Part shown: positions 47,963-58,671 of the stretch, piece after piece
How the letters are laid out: the number at the start of each line of letters is the position of its first letter
Position numbering within the stretch: position 1 is the first letter of the stretch
DNA from: Sediminicola sp.
GTDB taxonomy: Bacteria > Bacteroidota > Bacteroidia > Flavobacteriales > Flavobacteriaceae
Length of the DNA stretch: 64,000 bases
NCBI GenBank assembly: GCA_024643325.1
Contig: JAHEND010000001.1
Location: 1 to 64,000 of the forward strand
Direction of reading: 5' to 3'
Translations under genes and position numbers: made by a program
Notes under the pieces: model-generated
Told to the model about the DNA's origin: nothing
The model's input: only the letters and a program-made list of their open reading frames with translations
The model's database searches: none

Positions 47963-49242
47963 AGTCTCTTGTTTGGTTTACGAATAATCTGAGGGTTGCA
48001 GACCACCCTTTACTCTCAGCAGCTTGTGAGAACAAGACAAATGAAGTTGTGGCTGTCTATTGTTTAAACCCCCATAAATTTGAGGGAGATTTACCTAAAA
48101 TTGGTCCATTCAGGGCCAAATTTATAGTAGAATCATTGATGGATTTAAAGCAAAGTTTAGAAGCACTGAATATTCCATTCGCTATTCTTGTAGGGGAACC
48201 ATCCAAACGATTACCCGAATACATTAATGAAAATAATTTTGACACATTGTACTTTCAAAAGGTATGGCACGAGGAAGAGGTTTTAATAAATAAAGAAATA
48301 GAAAATAAGATTTCACCAAACACTCAGTTGATAAGTCTTTACGATCAATTTTTATTGGGACCCGAATTAATCCCTTTTGAATTATACAAACTTCCTAAAG
48401 TATTTACGCCATTTAGAAAAAAAGTAGAAGCGACTTTAAAAGTTCCTAAACCGCTGGCTATTCCAGCTAAACAAATAAATACCACAAACCTTCCTTTGTT
48501 TTATTCCGACGCCCTTTGGAATTCTATCTCAAAAGAATTACTGTCATTAAAAACCGACCCAAGGTCTGCTTTTCCATTTAGTGGAGGAGAAAAGGCAGCA
48601 CAGGATCGAATCAATTATTACTTCTTTGAAAGCCATAGAGTGTCCCAATACAAAGAGACACGCAATGGATTGATTGGATTAGATTACAGCACTAAATTAT
48701 CTGCTTGGTTAGCCCATGGCTGCATTTCTGCTAGAACTGTGTACCACCAACTTAAAACCTATGAAAAAACAGTAACAGCCAATGAAAGTACCTATTGGGT
48801 GCTCTTTGAACTTCTGTGGCGGGAATTTTTTAAATATGTGGGGCTAAAACATAAAAACGAACTTTTTAAAAGTGGTGGAATTAACCAAAAAACTTTTGCG
48901 AAAGGAAACAACCCTAAAGTGTATAATGACTGGAAAGATGGTACCACACATAGCGCTTTCATCAATGCTAACATGAAGGAATTGGCTCAAACTGGATGGA
49001 TGAGTAATCGAGGTAGGCAAAATGTAGCGAGTTATTGGTCAAAAACATTGGATCAAGACTGGAGAACAGGAGCTAGCTACTTTGAAAGTCAATTAATAGA
49101 CTACGATGTAGACAGTAATTGGGCCAATTGGATGTACACAAGTGGTGTGGGAAATGATCCAAGAGATCGAATTTTTAATCCCGACAGACAGGCAGATATG
49201 TACGATCCTCAAAAAGCATTTCAAAAAATCTGGAATAAATAA
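47959..49242 (+). CDS. Cryptochrome DASH / class I-type photolyase-like protein
   Basis: 427 aa; [40 protein letters not shown]-type [80 protein letters not shown]. Confidence 0.92.
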   Translation: MKSLVWFTNNLRVADHPLLSAACENKTNEVVAVYCLNPHKFEGDLPKIGPFRAKFIVESLMDLKQSLEALNIPFAILVGEPSKRLPEYINENNFDTLYFQKVWHEEEVLINKEIENKISPNTQLISLYDQFLLGPELIPFELYKLPKVFTPFRKKVEATLKVPKPLAIPAKQINTTNLPLFYSDALWNSISKELLSLKTDPRSAFPFSGGEKAAQDRINYYFFESHRVSQYKETRNGLIGLDYSTKLSAWLAHGCISARTVYHQLKTYEKTVTANESTYWVLFELLWREFFKYVGLKHKNELFKSGGINQKTFAKGNNPKVYNDWKDGTTHSAFINANMKELAQTGWMSNRGRQNVASYWSKTLDQDWRTGASYFESQLIDYDVDSNWANWMYTSGVGNDPRDRIFNPDRQADMYDPQKAFQKIWNK

Positions 49243-49287
49243 CAATAAAAATAACCGAAATCTACCCTTTAAATAGCGACCAGAGAT

Positions 49288-50832
49288 ATGTCAGGCACAA
49301 AAAAACTTAGATTCGTTTTAGGAGATCAACTAAATTTATCTCACAGTTGGTTTACAGAAATAGATAATCAAACTTTATATCTCATGGTAGAAATGAGACA
49401 GGAAACGGACTATGTGACCCACCACATCCAAAAAGTCGTAGGCTTTTTTGCTGCTATGCGTGAATTTGCATCGGCCATTAAGGCAAAAGGCCACCAAGTC
49501 ATATACATTAATATTGATCAAGCAGAGGCCAAAGAGGATTTGGAAAAATTAATCCAAGCCCATATCAAAAGCCATGAGGTTGGTTTATTTGAGTATCAAG
49601 AACCAGATGAGTATAGGCTAGATTTGCAATTTCAATCTATTTGCAAGGCATTAGATATTCCGACTAAAGTATATTCAACAGAACATTTCTACACAGATAG
49701 AAAGCGTTTAAAAAACTTTTTTGAGGGAAAGAAACAACTGATTATGGAGCCTTTTTACAGGCAAATGAGAAAAGAGCATCAGATTTTAATGTCCCCTGAG
49801 GGACCGCTTGGAGGAAAATGGAATTACGACCAAGAGAATAGAAAAAAATGGAAAGGTCAAATTCCGATACCCACTGGATTTCCAGTGTCAAATAACCTTT
49901 TAGAAATATATGAAAGTATTCAATCGCAATCTATTCAGACCATTGGCTCTATAGATGCTGAGCAATTTAATTGGCCTATTAACAAAAATCAAGCACAACA
50001 AATACTAGATTATTTCTGTGAAAAGCTCCTGCCCTATTTTGGCGATTTTCAAGATGCCATGCATACCCAAGAAAAATTTCTTTTTCACTCGAGACTGTCT
50101 TTTGCTTTAAACACAAAAATCATTAGCCCAAAAGAGGTGGTGGATCAGGTGCTAAAGACTTATTACGGTCAAAAAGAAGATAGAATTAGCTTAAATCAGG
50201 TAGAAGGTTTTGTGAGGCAAATTTTGGGATGGAGAGAATACATGAGAGGGATTTACTGGAGAGAAATGCCTAGTTATGCGCAAAAAAACGCCTTAGATAA
50301 CCACGGAAAGCTTCCTGATTTTTACTGGACGGCAAAGACCAAAATGAATTGCATGCACCAATCTATTAAGCAAAGTCTTGAACATAGTTACGCCCACCAC
50401 ATCCAAAGGCTCATGGTAACTGGAAATTATGCCTTACTCACGCAAACCCATCCAGATGAAGTAGATAAATGGTATCTGGGTATTTACATTGACGCCATTG
50501 AGTGGGTAGAAATGCCCAACACAAGGGGGATGAGTCAATTTGCAGATGGTGGCTTATTGGCTACAAAGCCCTATGTAAGTAGCGGGAATTATATCCAAAA
50601 AATGGGAAATTACTGTGATGGTTGCCAATACAATCACAAAGAAAAAATAGGAGAAGATGCCTGTCCTTTTAATTCATTATACTGGAATTTCTTAGATGAA
50701 AAGAAGGGCTATTTTGAAAAAAACAATCGCATGGCCATGATGCTATCTCTTTTGAAAAAAATGGATCCAAATGACCTTAAAAATATTAAAAAAAGGGCTT
50801 CCCATATTATAGAAAACCCTTCAGAATATTAA
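49288..50832 (+). CDS. FeS-type bacterial cryptochrome/(6-4) photolyase (PhrB-like)
   Basis: 514 aa; LRFVLGDQLNLSHSWF; C-terminal Cys set KMNC...YCDGCQYNHKEKIGEDACPFNSLYWNF. Confidence 0.92.
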   Translation: MSGTKKLRFVLGDQLNLSHSWFTEIDNQTLYLMVEMRQETDYVTHHIQKVVGFFAAMREFASAIKAKGHQVIYINIDQAEAKEDLEKLIQAHIKSHEVGLFEYQEPDEYRLDLQFQSICKALDIPTKVYSTEHFYTDRKRLKNFFEGKKQLIMEPFYRQMRKEHQILMSPEGPLGGKWNYDQENRKKWKGQIPIPTGFPVSNNLLEIYESIQSQSIQTIGSIDAEQFNWPINKNQAQQILDYFCEKLLPYFGDFQDAMHTQEKFLFHSRLSFALNTKIISPKEVVDQVLKTYYGQKEDRISLNQVEGFVRQILGWREYMRGIYWREMPSYAQKNALDNHGKLPDFYWTAKTKMNCMHQSIKQSLEHSYAHHIQRLMVTGNYALLTQTHPDEVDKWYLGIYIDAIEWVEMPNTRGMSQFADGGLLATKPYVSSGNYIQKMGNYCDGCQYNHKEKIGEDACPFNSLYWNFLDEKKGYFEKNNRMAMMLSLLKKMDPNDLKNIKKRASHIIENPSEY

Positions 50833-50849
50833 AGTCCTTCAGAATATTA
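50818..50849 (+). repeat. Direct repeat of 14 bp CCTTCAGAATATTA spanning the photolyase stop codon
   Basis: Copies at 50818-50831 and 50836-50849, 18-bp period (in frame). Confidence 0.75.
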
Positions 50850-50963
50850 TAAACACCTACTTATTAATAAATCCTTTCGGAATAATAACATTCATTAGAA
50901 TATTAGGAGTCCTCTTATTAATAAACTATCGGTTATTATAATTCTTAAGCCTATAGGCAATAT

Positions 50964-51509
50964 CTACAACATGGCGTCTACAATACCGTAGGCCAAGCTT
51001 TCTTCTGCATTCATCCAGTAGTCACGATCAAAATCTTTCATGACCTTGTCTACTTTCTGACCACAGTTGTCTGCTAAAATTTGCGCACTCAACTCCCTTG
51101 TTTTGATTATTTCTCTGGCTTGTATCTCAATATTAGAAGCCTGTCCTCTAGCACCACCACTTGGCTGGTGAATCATTACTTGAGCATGTGGTTGCATAAA
51201 ACGTCTTCCTTTGGCTCCAGCAGACAACAAAATTGACCCCATAGAAGCAGCCAAACCGCTACATACTGTAGAAACAGGGCTTTTTAGGGATTTTATAGTG
51301 TCGTATATCGCAAAACCAGAGGTTACGTAACCTCCAGGACTATTGATCACCAATTGTATTTCCTTGCTGTTTTGGAGGTCTAAATACAACAATCTGTCTA
51401 TGACATGTTTGGCAGAGGCGTCGTCTACTTGTCCCCATAGAAACACTTTGCGTTCCTCTAAAAACTTTTCTTCAATTAGTTCTTGTACTTTTCCTTTCTT
51501 GGCACTCAT
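50964..51509 (-). CDS. clpP: ATP-dependent Clp protease proteolytic subunit family
   Basis: 181 aa; VCSGLAASMGSILLSAG, HAQVMIHQPSGGARGQASNIEIQAREI. Confidence 0.93.
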   Translation of the reverse strand: MSAKKGKVQELIEEKFLEERKVFLWGQVDDASAKHVIDRLLYLDLQNSKEIQLVINSPGGYVTSGFAIYDTIKSLKSPVSTVCSGLAASMGSILLSAGAKGRRFMQPHAQVMIHQPSGGARGQASNIEIQAREIIKTRELSAQILADNCGQKVDKVMKDFDRDYWMNAEESLAYGIVDAML

Positions 51510-51592
51510 AACATGTATTTATATCTGTCAAAATTACATAATTTAGAGATAATGTCCCTCCAAATAAAAGCCTTGTTTTTAATAAATTGCCC

Positions 51593-52750
51593 TTAGTCCT
51601 TTACCGTATTTTTCTTTCTTAAAAAAACGGTCAGAATAAGGACTAGTATCACACTGATTAGCAAACCAAAAAAACCGACCGATAAACCATACTTCTCAGA
51701 CACCACCCCTAAAATTACCGGTGTCAAAAGAAAGCCTGAATACCCAAATCCAGCGACCACAGACATGGCTTTGGTAGGATCTATGCTATTGGATTGGCCA
51801 GCTATTCTAAAGACTTCTGGAATGACTACTGAGAAACCCAAACCATTTAAGGCAAATCCTATGAGGGCTAAGTAGGTGTTTCCACTGAGGACTAAAAAAT
51901 ACCCTATTCCAGCTGTGGATGCGCCCATAGAAATAATTTGGATGCTACCAAAGCGTTTGCTCCACTGGTCTCCAAAAAAGCGGGCTATAGTCATACACAT
52001 GGAAAACAAAAAGAACCCTCCTCCTACTAAATACTCCGGGGCTAAGGCTATCTCCTGAAGGTATAAGGCGCTCCAATCTACTATGGCTCCCTCAGAGCCC
52101 ATCACAACAAAAGAAATTCCTCCGAGCAGTAAAAATGGCTTTATATGTCCGAAGGAAACGGAAGATTTTGGCACTACTGCAGCTTTTATTGATTGGTATG
52201 CTGGATAGAAATACAGGTTCACCAAAACCACTATAGTCAATACAAATACCATGTGTATTAAAGGATTATTAAGCCAAGCTATCCCAAAACTTCCCAGGCC
52301 TGCAAGAACCCCTCCCAGGCTAAAAAAACCGTGGGTTGCTGTCATGACACTTGTTCCGTCTTCCTTTTCTATATGAGCTACTAGTCCGTTCATGGCTATA
52401 TCTGTAAAACCTTGCGCGGCACCTAATAAAAACAGAGCGACAATCAGTTGTAAGTAAGAAGGGGCTAAAAAAGGAAATAAGGCTGTACTTACAATACATA
52501 AAACACCTAAACCTGTACTCTTTCCAACCCCAAAGTATCGAATTACACGAGACGCAAAGGGTAAAACTGAAAAAGTACCTAAAGCCAAACAAAAAATAGC
52601 CAAGCCCAAGGCAGATTTATCAATATTTAATTGTCCTTTTACAGTAGGAATATAAATGGCCCAAGTACCAAATACAAAATTTAAACTAGCAAAAACAATG
52701 GCAGGTCCCAAATAACGTTTGTTAGAAAAAAGACTTTTTGCACTATTCAT
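51593..52750 (-). CDS. MFS transporter
   Basis: 385 aa, about 12 hydrophobic segments; FucP/YbjJ-like. Confidence 0.9.
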   Translation of the reverse strand: MNSAKSLFSNKRYLGPAIVFASLNFVFGTWAIYIPTVKGQLNIDKSALGLAIFCLALGTFSVLPFASRVIRYFGVGKSTGLGVLCIVSTALFPFLAPSYLQLIVALFLLGAAQGFTDIAMNGLVAHIEKEDGTSVMTATHGFFSLGGVLAGLGSFGIAWLNNPLIHMVFVLTIVVLVNLYFYPAYQSIKAAVVPKSSVSFGHIKPFLLLGGISFVVMGSEGAIVDWSALYLQEIALAPEYLVGGGFFLFSMCMTIARFFGDQWSKRFGSIQIISMGASTAGIGYFLVLSGNTYLALIGFALNGLGFSVVIPEVFRIAGQSNSIDPTKAMSVVAGFGYSGFLLTPVILGVVSEKYGLSVGFFGLLISVILVLILTVFLRKKNTVKD

Positions 52751-52761
52751 TTCAAGCGATC

Positions 52762-54039
52762 TTAAGTTAAAATAGCTGAGTTAATGCCTTCTTTTAATCT
52801 TTCTCCTAAAATGTGAATGTCTTTAAAACTATTGTAAAGAGGTACCGGCGCAAATCGCATTACATTGGGCTCTCGCCAATCTGTGACCACCCCATGAGAC
52901 ATTAAATAGTCAAAAATAGTCCTTCCGTGTTCTTGAAAATATACAGAGAGTTGTGACCCCCTGTGTTCAGGAGTCAAAATTATAATATCAAATGGTGCCG
53001 TAGCGGCTATGGATTCAATAATAAAGGACATATAACTTACTAAACGTGTCTGCTTAGACCACAAATCTTCTTGAGGAACTGTTTTAAAAATATCTAATGA
53101 AGCTAAAAAAGGGGCCATAGCCAAAATAGGGGCATTACTTACTTGCCATGCGTCTGCGTTGTCCATAGGAGTGAAATTAGGTTCCATTTTAAAACGAAGT
53201 CCTTTCTCGGTACCCCACCAACCTTCAAATCTAGGAAGGTCAGTTTTGTTCAGATACTGCTCATTGATATAAATAGCAGCTGCATTTCCTGGGCCTGAAT
53301 TTAAATACTTATAACTACACCAGCTGGCAAAATCTACCCCCCAATCATGAAGCTGTAAAGGGACATTACCAACTGCATGGGCTAAATCCCAACCTACAAA
53401 CGCACCCTGTTCTTTTGCTTTTGCAGTAATACTTTCCATGGGAAAAACCTGACCATTATAATAATTCACCCCACCCATGAGCACTAAGGCCAATGTATCT
53501 CCATGATTCTCAATAGCTTCTAATAAATCTTCTTCCCTCCAAGCATTTTCTCCAGGGCGTTTCTTCACGGTAACTATTGCAGTCTCTGGATCATAACCGT
53601 GAAACTTTACCTGGCTTTGAAGCATATATTGGTCTGAAGGAAAAGCTTTTTCTTCACACAATATCTTAAAACGCTTTGGACTTGGTCTATAAAAAGACAC
53701 CATTAAAAAATGAAGATTTACCGTTAAAGTATTCATCACTGAAACCTCAGGTATTTTGGCGCCTACCAATGAGGCTAATGGAGCAGCTAATTTTTCATGA
53801 TACTCCCACCAAGGTTCCTTGGAATAAAAATGCCCTTCTACCGCCATAGTCTCCCAATCTTTCATGACCCTTTCTACATAAGCTCGGGCAGACTTGGGCT
53901 GAAGACCCAGTGAGTTACCCGTGAAATAGGCCACCTCAGCTCCATGTTGTGTTGGAATGTGAAACAAGTCCCTATAAGATTTAAGCGGATCTGTTGCGTC
54001 TAATTCTAAGGCAAAATCCAATTGATTTGAAAAATTCAT
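52762..54039 (-). CDS. kynU: Kynureninase
   Basis: 425 aa; YFTGNSLGLQPKSARAYVERVMKDWE; VGWDLAHAVGNVPLQLHDWGVDFASWCSYKYLNSGPG. Confidence 0.96.
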   Translation of the reverse strand: MNFSNQLDFALELDATDPLKSYRDLFHIPTQHGAEVAYFTGNSLGLQPKSARAYVERVMKDWETMAVEGHFYSKEPWWEYHEKLAAPLASLVGAKIPEVSVMNTLTVNLHFLMVSFYRPSPKRFKILCEEKAFPSDQYMLQSQVKFHGYDPETAIVTVKKRPGENAWREEDLLEAIENHGDTLALVLMGGVNYYNGQVFPMESITAKAKEQGAFVGWDLAHAVGNVPLQLHDWGVDFASWCSYKYLNSGPGNAAAIYINEQYLNKTDLPRFEGWWGTEKGLRFKMEPNFTPMDNADAWQVSNAPILAMAPFLASLDIFKTVPQEDLWSKQTRLVSYMSFIIESIAATAPFDIIILTPEHRGSQLSVYFQEHGRTIFDYLMSHGVVTDWREPNVMRFAPVPLYNSFKDIHILGERLKEGINSAILT

Positions 54040-54144
54040 AGCAAAATTATTAAAGACCTAAAATACAATTTATAGGGGAATAAAAAGGAATTAGTCTCGC
54101 TTCTAAAAAGGTGTATTTTTGTAGAAACTTTGTAATAATTATTC

Positions 54145-54786
54145 ATGCACTTTTTATCAGATACTTTAGAGACATATATTGAGCAACATTCAGACGTAGA
54201 GCCAATATTGCTTCAGGAGCTCAGTAGAGAAACCCATTTAAAAGTGATACAGCCTAGAATGATAACCGGGCATTTTCAGGGAAGATTTTTAAGCCTATTA
54301 TCTAAGATCATAGCACCAAAAAGAATACTTGAAATTGGCACCTATACAGGCTATTCGGCCCTCTGCTTAGCAGAAGGACTTATAGAGAGTGGCACCCTTG
54401 AAACCATTGAAGTAAATCCAGAATTAGCTACGATCCAAAAAAAGTACTTTGACAAAAGTGATTATTCCTCTCAGATTAAAACCTATATGGGAGACGCATT
54501 AGATATTATTCCAACATTAGAGGGTCCTTTTGACTTGGTGTTTATAGATGCAGAGAAAAAACAATACGACGCTTATTTTGAAGCAGTGATTAAAAAATCT
54601 AAATCTGGGACTGTTATTCTCTCTGATAATGTACTTTGGACCGGAAAAGTAGTAGAACCATTAGACCCCAAAGATAAAACCACCAAAGTGCTTTTAGACT
54701 ACAACAAAAAACTAGCAGAAGACCCTCGTGTTCAAACCTCTTTACTACCCATCAGAGATGGACTAACAATGAGTAGGGTCATTTAA
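54145..54786 (+). CDS. O-methyltransferase (SAM-dependent)
   Basis: 213 aa; RILEIGTYTGYSALCLAEGL; FDLVFIDAEKKQYDAYFE. Confidence 0.95.
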   Translation: MHFLSDTLETYIEQHSDVEPILLQELSRETHLKVIQPRMITGHFQGRFLSLLSKIIAPKRILEIGTYTGYSALCLAEGLIESGTLETIEVNPELATIQKKYFDKSDYSSQIKTYMGDALDIIPTLEGPFDLVFIDAEKKQYDAYFEAVIKKSKSGTVILSDNVLWTGKVVEPLDPKDKTTKVLLDYNKKLAEDPRVQTSLLPIRDGLTMSRVI

Positions 54787-55348
54787 AAGGGTTAAAAAAG
54801 GATCGTTTTGAAATAACTAGCCAACTGTAAAACAGGTAAGCAAAACCACTACCAATCAAGGCCCCTGTAATACTATCTAATGGATAATGCACTCCAATAT
54901 AAATTCTGCTGTAACTATACAACAATGCCCATATATAAAACACATATACCCATGGTTTTATTTTTCTCAGTAGCAGGCATAGAAAGGTAACTATAGCAAA
55001 AGAACTCGCCGCATGCCCAGAAAAGAAACTATAACCGCTAATGGGTTTTAGCGCTCTAATATCATGGGCCATATCCAATAATTGATGGGGTCTTGGTCTT
55101 GCAACTGTATATTTTACAAAAAAACCTACTAATGCGACGGTCAAAATCATCAGAAAAGCAGTCCAAATAGTATTATAAAATCTATTTTTTTTAAATGATA
55201 TAAAAGTCAAAAAAATAAAATAGCTAAAAAGTGGAATCCAAAGACTACTCAAAGTAATAGTGAGAAAAAAAGGATCCCAAGATGTATTGCCAGCATTGTT
55301 GAGAAATACAAACAGATCACGATCCAAATCTATGAGCTGCTGGTACAT
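54779..55348 (-). CDS. PAP2 family phosphatase
   Basis: KYTVARPRP, YSFFSGHAASSFA, SRIYIGVHYPLDSITGALIG. Confidence 0.94.
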   Translation of the reverse strand: MYQQLIDLDRDLFVFLNNAGNTSWDPFFLTITLSSLWIPLFSYFIFLTFISFKKNRFYNTIWTAFLMILTVALVGFFVKYTVARPRPHQLLDMAHDIRALKPISGYSFFSGHAASSFAIVTFLCLLLRKIKPWVYVFYIWALLYSYSRIYIGVHYPLDSITGALIGSGFAYLFYSWLVISKRSFFNPFK

Positions 55349-55630
55349 TTAGTTCCTTTTTATACTTCCAGTCACATCACTCACTTGTTCTTTGACTTTG
55401 TCAATCTCTTGCTTAATGTCTTTAGCAAAACTAGTATCTATTCCTTGCTTATCTGCAGTCTTGTAAATTTCTTGTTTAATGTCGTCCGTTGCGTCTTTAA
55501 GTTGACGCATACCCTTACCGAGGCCTCTGGCAATTTCCGGTATTTTATCTGCACCAAAAACCATGACAACAATAAACATGATGAAAAAAATTTCACCACC
55601 ACTTATGAATAGAAAATACAACGCGTTCAT
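55349..55630 (-). CDS. tatA: Sec-independent translocase TatA/TatB-like subunit
   Basis: GGEIFFIMFIVVMVFGADKIPEIARGLGKGMRQLKDATDDIKQEI; start placed at MNALYF. Confidence 0.9.
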   Translation of the reverse strand: MNALYFLFISGGEIFFIMFIVVMVFGADKIPEIARGLGKGMRQLKDATDDIKQEIYKTADKQGIDTSFAKDIKQEIDKVKEQVSDVTGSIKRN

Positions 55631-55664
55631 AAAACAAATATAAGGAGAAGTTTGAAAGCGAAAT

Positions 55665-55696
55665 AAAAAAAGCCCCACCAAATTGGTGGGGCTTTA
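55665..55696 (-). terminator. Intrinsic terminator of the M1 peptidase gene
   Basis: Minus strand AAAGCCCCACCAATTTGGTGGGGCTTTTTTT. Confidence 0.88.
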
Positions 55697-55728
55697 AAAT
55701 TTATACCCAGATGGGTTTTATTTTTTCT

Positions 55729-58038
55729 TTAGTCTTTAATTCCGGCTTTGAAAGAATCAAACTCAGAGCGAGTTTCTGCTTTAGGCCATGAATTGTTGGT
55801 GGTATCTATATCTGCAGTTTCTGCTTTTGGATCTACAACAATACCCACAATTTCTTTTTCTGTAGAAAGCACCGTTTTTACTTCTACATCATTTTTTCTC
55901 CAAATTTCTGCAGGATAAGTAATTGATTTTTTAGTCCCGTCTGCATAGGTATATTCTACGATAAGTGGCATTGGTATCCCTCCTGGCTTGTTAAAAGTTA
56001 CTTCATAAAAATACTTAGGTTCTTTTAATACTGCTCTTTCGCTTTCAGTCATATTATCCATCATAAAAGCATTAAGCGTTTGAGAGGACTCAGAAGGTTT
56101 CTTCCCTTTTAACTCAGGGTTGTAATCTTCGCTGTCTTCTGCCGCTAAATAAACCAATGGTGGTAAATCTGCCTCTGTAATATTTCTAGCAGCCATATAC
56201 TCTTTCATTTGTTTGGTTGGCTCATTGCTAACATAATATTTCTTTACCCCTTTTACCCCTATGTCTACAAAGTCTGTGGTGTAAAACCATCCCCTCCAAA
56301 AGTAGTCTAAATCTACAGCAGAAGCGTCTTCCATAGTTCTGAAGAAATCTTCAGGCGTTGGGTGTTTGAACTTCCATCTATTGGCATATGTCTTGAAAGC
56401 GTGATCAAATAATTCCCTACCCATTACAGTCTCTCTTAAAATGTTTAACGCTGTAGCTGGTTTACCATAGGCATTTGGGCCTAACTGATACACATTTTCT
56501 GGATTAGACATAATAGGCGCAATAAAGCTTTGGTCCCCTGCCATATAAGGAACTATTTTTGCTGGAGCACCTCTTCTAGAAGGATATGCATCTAATGGGG
56601 AAATGGCTTCTGGAAATGCTTCTCCAAATTCTTGTTCTGCCATGTATTGCATAAAAGTATCTAGACCTTCATCCATCCAACCCCACTGACGCTCGTCTGA
56701 ATTTACAATCATAGGGAAGAAGTTATGGCCAACCTCATGAATAATTACAGAGATCATTCCGTATTTAACTCCGTCGGAATAAGTTCCGTCTTCGTTTGGT
56801 CTTCCGTAATTCCAACAAATCATAGGATACTCCATCCCTTGGTTCTTAGCGTGAACAGAAATAGCCTTTGGATAAGGATAATCAAACGTATGAGAAGAGT
56901 AGGATTTTAAAGTATGAGCTACTGCTTTAGTAGAGTATTCTTCCCAAAGTGGGTTTCCTTCTTTAGGATACATAGAAACCGCCATAACATCTCTGTTACC
57001 TAATTTAACGGCTTGCATATCCCAAATGAATTTTCTAGATGTGGCAAAACCAAAATCTCTAACGTTTTCTGCTTTGAGCTTCCATGTCTTTGTTTTGTCA
57101 GAGAAACCCTTTTCAGCCGCCTCAGCTTCTTCTTGGGTAACAATCACAACGGGGGCGTCATAAGATTTTTTAGCCTGGTTGTAACGCTTAATCATTTCCT
57201 TAGAGAACACTTCTTTCATGTTTTGAAGCTCTCCAGTTCCATCTAATATATGGTCTGCAGGAACAGTAATATTCACTTCATAATCTCCAAACGGAAGGGC
57301 AAATTCTCCACTTCCCCAGAATTGATGGTTTTGCCATCCTTCTACGTCACTGTAAACAGCCATTCTAGGAAAGAACTGAGCAATCACATATGCCCTATTG
57401 CCGTCTTTAGGAAAATACTCATAGCCAGAACGTGCTCTATCTGTAGTATGGTCTGGAATATTGTACCACCATTTAATAGAAAAAGACACTTGTGAATTGG
57501 ACGCTAATGGCGTGGGTAAATCTACACGCATCATAGTCTGATTAATCGTATATGGCAATGGTCTACCATTGGCATCTTTAACAAATTCAATGTTAAAACC
57601 ACCGTCAAATGATTCTTTCATATAAGAAGACACGAAAGAAGAAGTAGGGGCTGCTAATGGCACTCCTCCCCCATTTCTTAAGGCAGACTTGGTATCTTTG
57701 GTCCTTACATTCTGATCCAATTGAACCCATAAAAACTCTAAAACATCTGGAGAATTATTGGTATAAGTAATGGTCTCTTCTCCATAGATTTTTGCATTCT
57801 TGTCGTCCAAGGTAATATCCATTTTATAATCTGCTTGTTGCTGATAATAATTAGGACCAGGCGCTCCTGAAGCAGATCTGTATGAATTTGGCGTAGAAAA
57901 TTCTTGATAGAGTTGTCTAAATTTACTCTGATTGGTGTGTCCTCCTTCTTTGACAGCTTCTGTTTCTTGCGCTTGTGCAAAAGCAACAACAGCAAAAAAC
58001 ATTAAAAAAGATCTGAACACATAAGTGATTTTTTTCAT
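55729..58038 (-). CDS. M1 family metallopeptidase (secreted)
   Basis: 769 aa; signal peptide; HEVGHNFFPMIVNSDERQWGWMDEGLDTF zinc motif. Confidence 0.95.
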   Translation of the reverse strand: MKKITYVFRSFLMFFAVVAFAQAQETEAVKEGGHTNQSKFRQLYQEFSTPNSYRSASGAPGPNYYQQQADYKMDITLDDKNAKIYGEETITYTNNSPDVLEFLWVQLDQNVRTKDTKSALRNGGGVPLAAPTSSFVSSYMKESFDGGFNIEFVKDANGRPLPYTINQTMMRVDLPTPLASNSQVSFSIKWWYNIPDHTTDRARSGYEYFPKDGNRAYVIAQFFPRMAVYSDVEGWQNHQFWGSGEFALPFGDYEVNITVPADHILDGTGELQNMKEVFSKEMIKRYNQAKKSYDAPVVIVTQEEAEAAEKGFSDKTKTWKLKAENVRDFGFATSRKFIWDMQAVKLGNRDVMAVSMYPKEGNPLWEEYSTKAVAHTLKSYSSHTFDYPYPKAISVHAKNQGMEYPMICWNYGRPNEDGTYSDGVKYGMISVIIHEVGHNFFPMIVNSDERQWGWMDEGLDTFMQYMAEQEFGEAFPEAISPLDAYPSRRGAPAKIVPYMAGDQSFIAPIMSNPENVYQLGPNAYGKPATALNILRETVMGRELFDHAFKTYANRWKFKHPTPEDFFRTMEDASAVDLDYFWRGWFYTTDFVDIGVKGVKKYYVSNEPTKQMKEYMAARNITEADLPPLVYLAAEDSEDYNPELKGKKPSESSQTLNAFMMDNMTESERAVLKEPKYFYEVTFNKPGGIPMPLIVEYTYADGTKKSITYPAEIWRKNDVEVKTVLSTEKEIVGIVVDPKAETADIDTTNNSWPKAETRSEFDSFKAGIKD

Positions 58039-58113
58039 GATGTGTATTTGTTAGTTTATGGTTTTAATTTTAGCGGGTTGAAATTACGGATTTAAATTCT
58101 ATTAATTATTTAT

Positions 58114-58632
58114 TTAATCCAATTTTAATAGACCAGAAGGTTTGTCTTTCATGAGTAAGAAACTCTTTTTTTGATTATTTATCTTTAAATGTACCACATT
58201 TTGCTGCTCGTCAAACAGGTCCGTCAGTAGGGCATTATACACCTCTAATTCATAAATATCATTGAGATAAACGTCTTTAGCTTCAATAAAAAAAACCACC
58301 ACATCTGTATCTCTTTTTTGACCTAAAATTTGATATTCCAATGCTTTGCCATTAATGATTAGCTTAAATTTTTTTTGAAAATACACTTCCAAATATTGCA
58401 TCGCCAGAGGGTGCTGATCCTTTGTCTCAAAATGAGCATCAATACTATAACGCTCTAAAATTAAACTGTTTAAGTCATCTATAAAAAGCCGCGATGTCAT
58501 TTGAAGGCTATGCTCCTTTTCACTGTAATTTACTTGAGTAACGCTCAAGTAAAATTTATGTGTTCCAGACCACGATAAAAGGCATAGAAAAAAACACCCT
58601 AAAATTATAAATTTAACATATCTACATCTCAT
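58114..58632 (-). CDS. DUF6702-like family protein
   Basis: 172 aa; HKFYLSVTQVNYSEKEHSLQMTSRLFIDDLNSLI. Confidence 0.75.
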   Translation of the reverse strand: MRCRYVKFIILGCFFLCLLSWSGTHKFYLSVTQVNYSEKEHSLQMTSRLFIDDLNSLILERYSIDAHFETKDQHPLAMQYLEVYFQKKFKLIINGKALEYQILGQKRDTDVVVFFIEAKDVYLNDIYELEVYNALLTDLFDEQQNVVHLKINNQKKSFLLMKDKPSGLLKLD

Positions 58633-58671
58633 ATATACTTTTTTATACCTATTAAACAGAACGGCTTGTAC

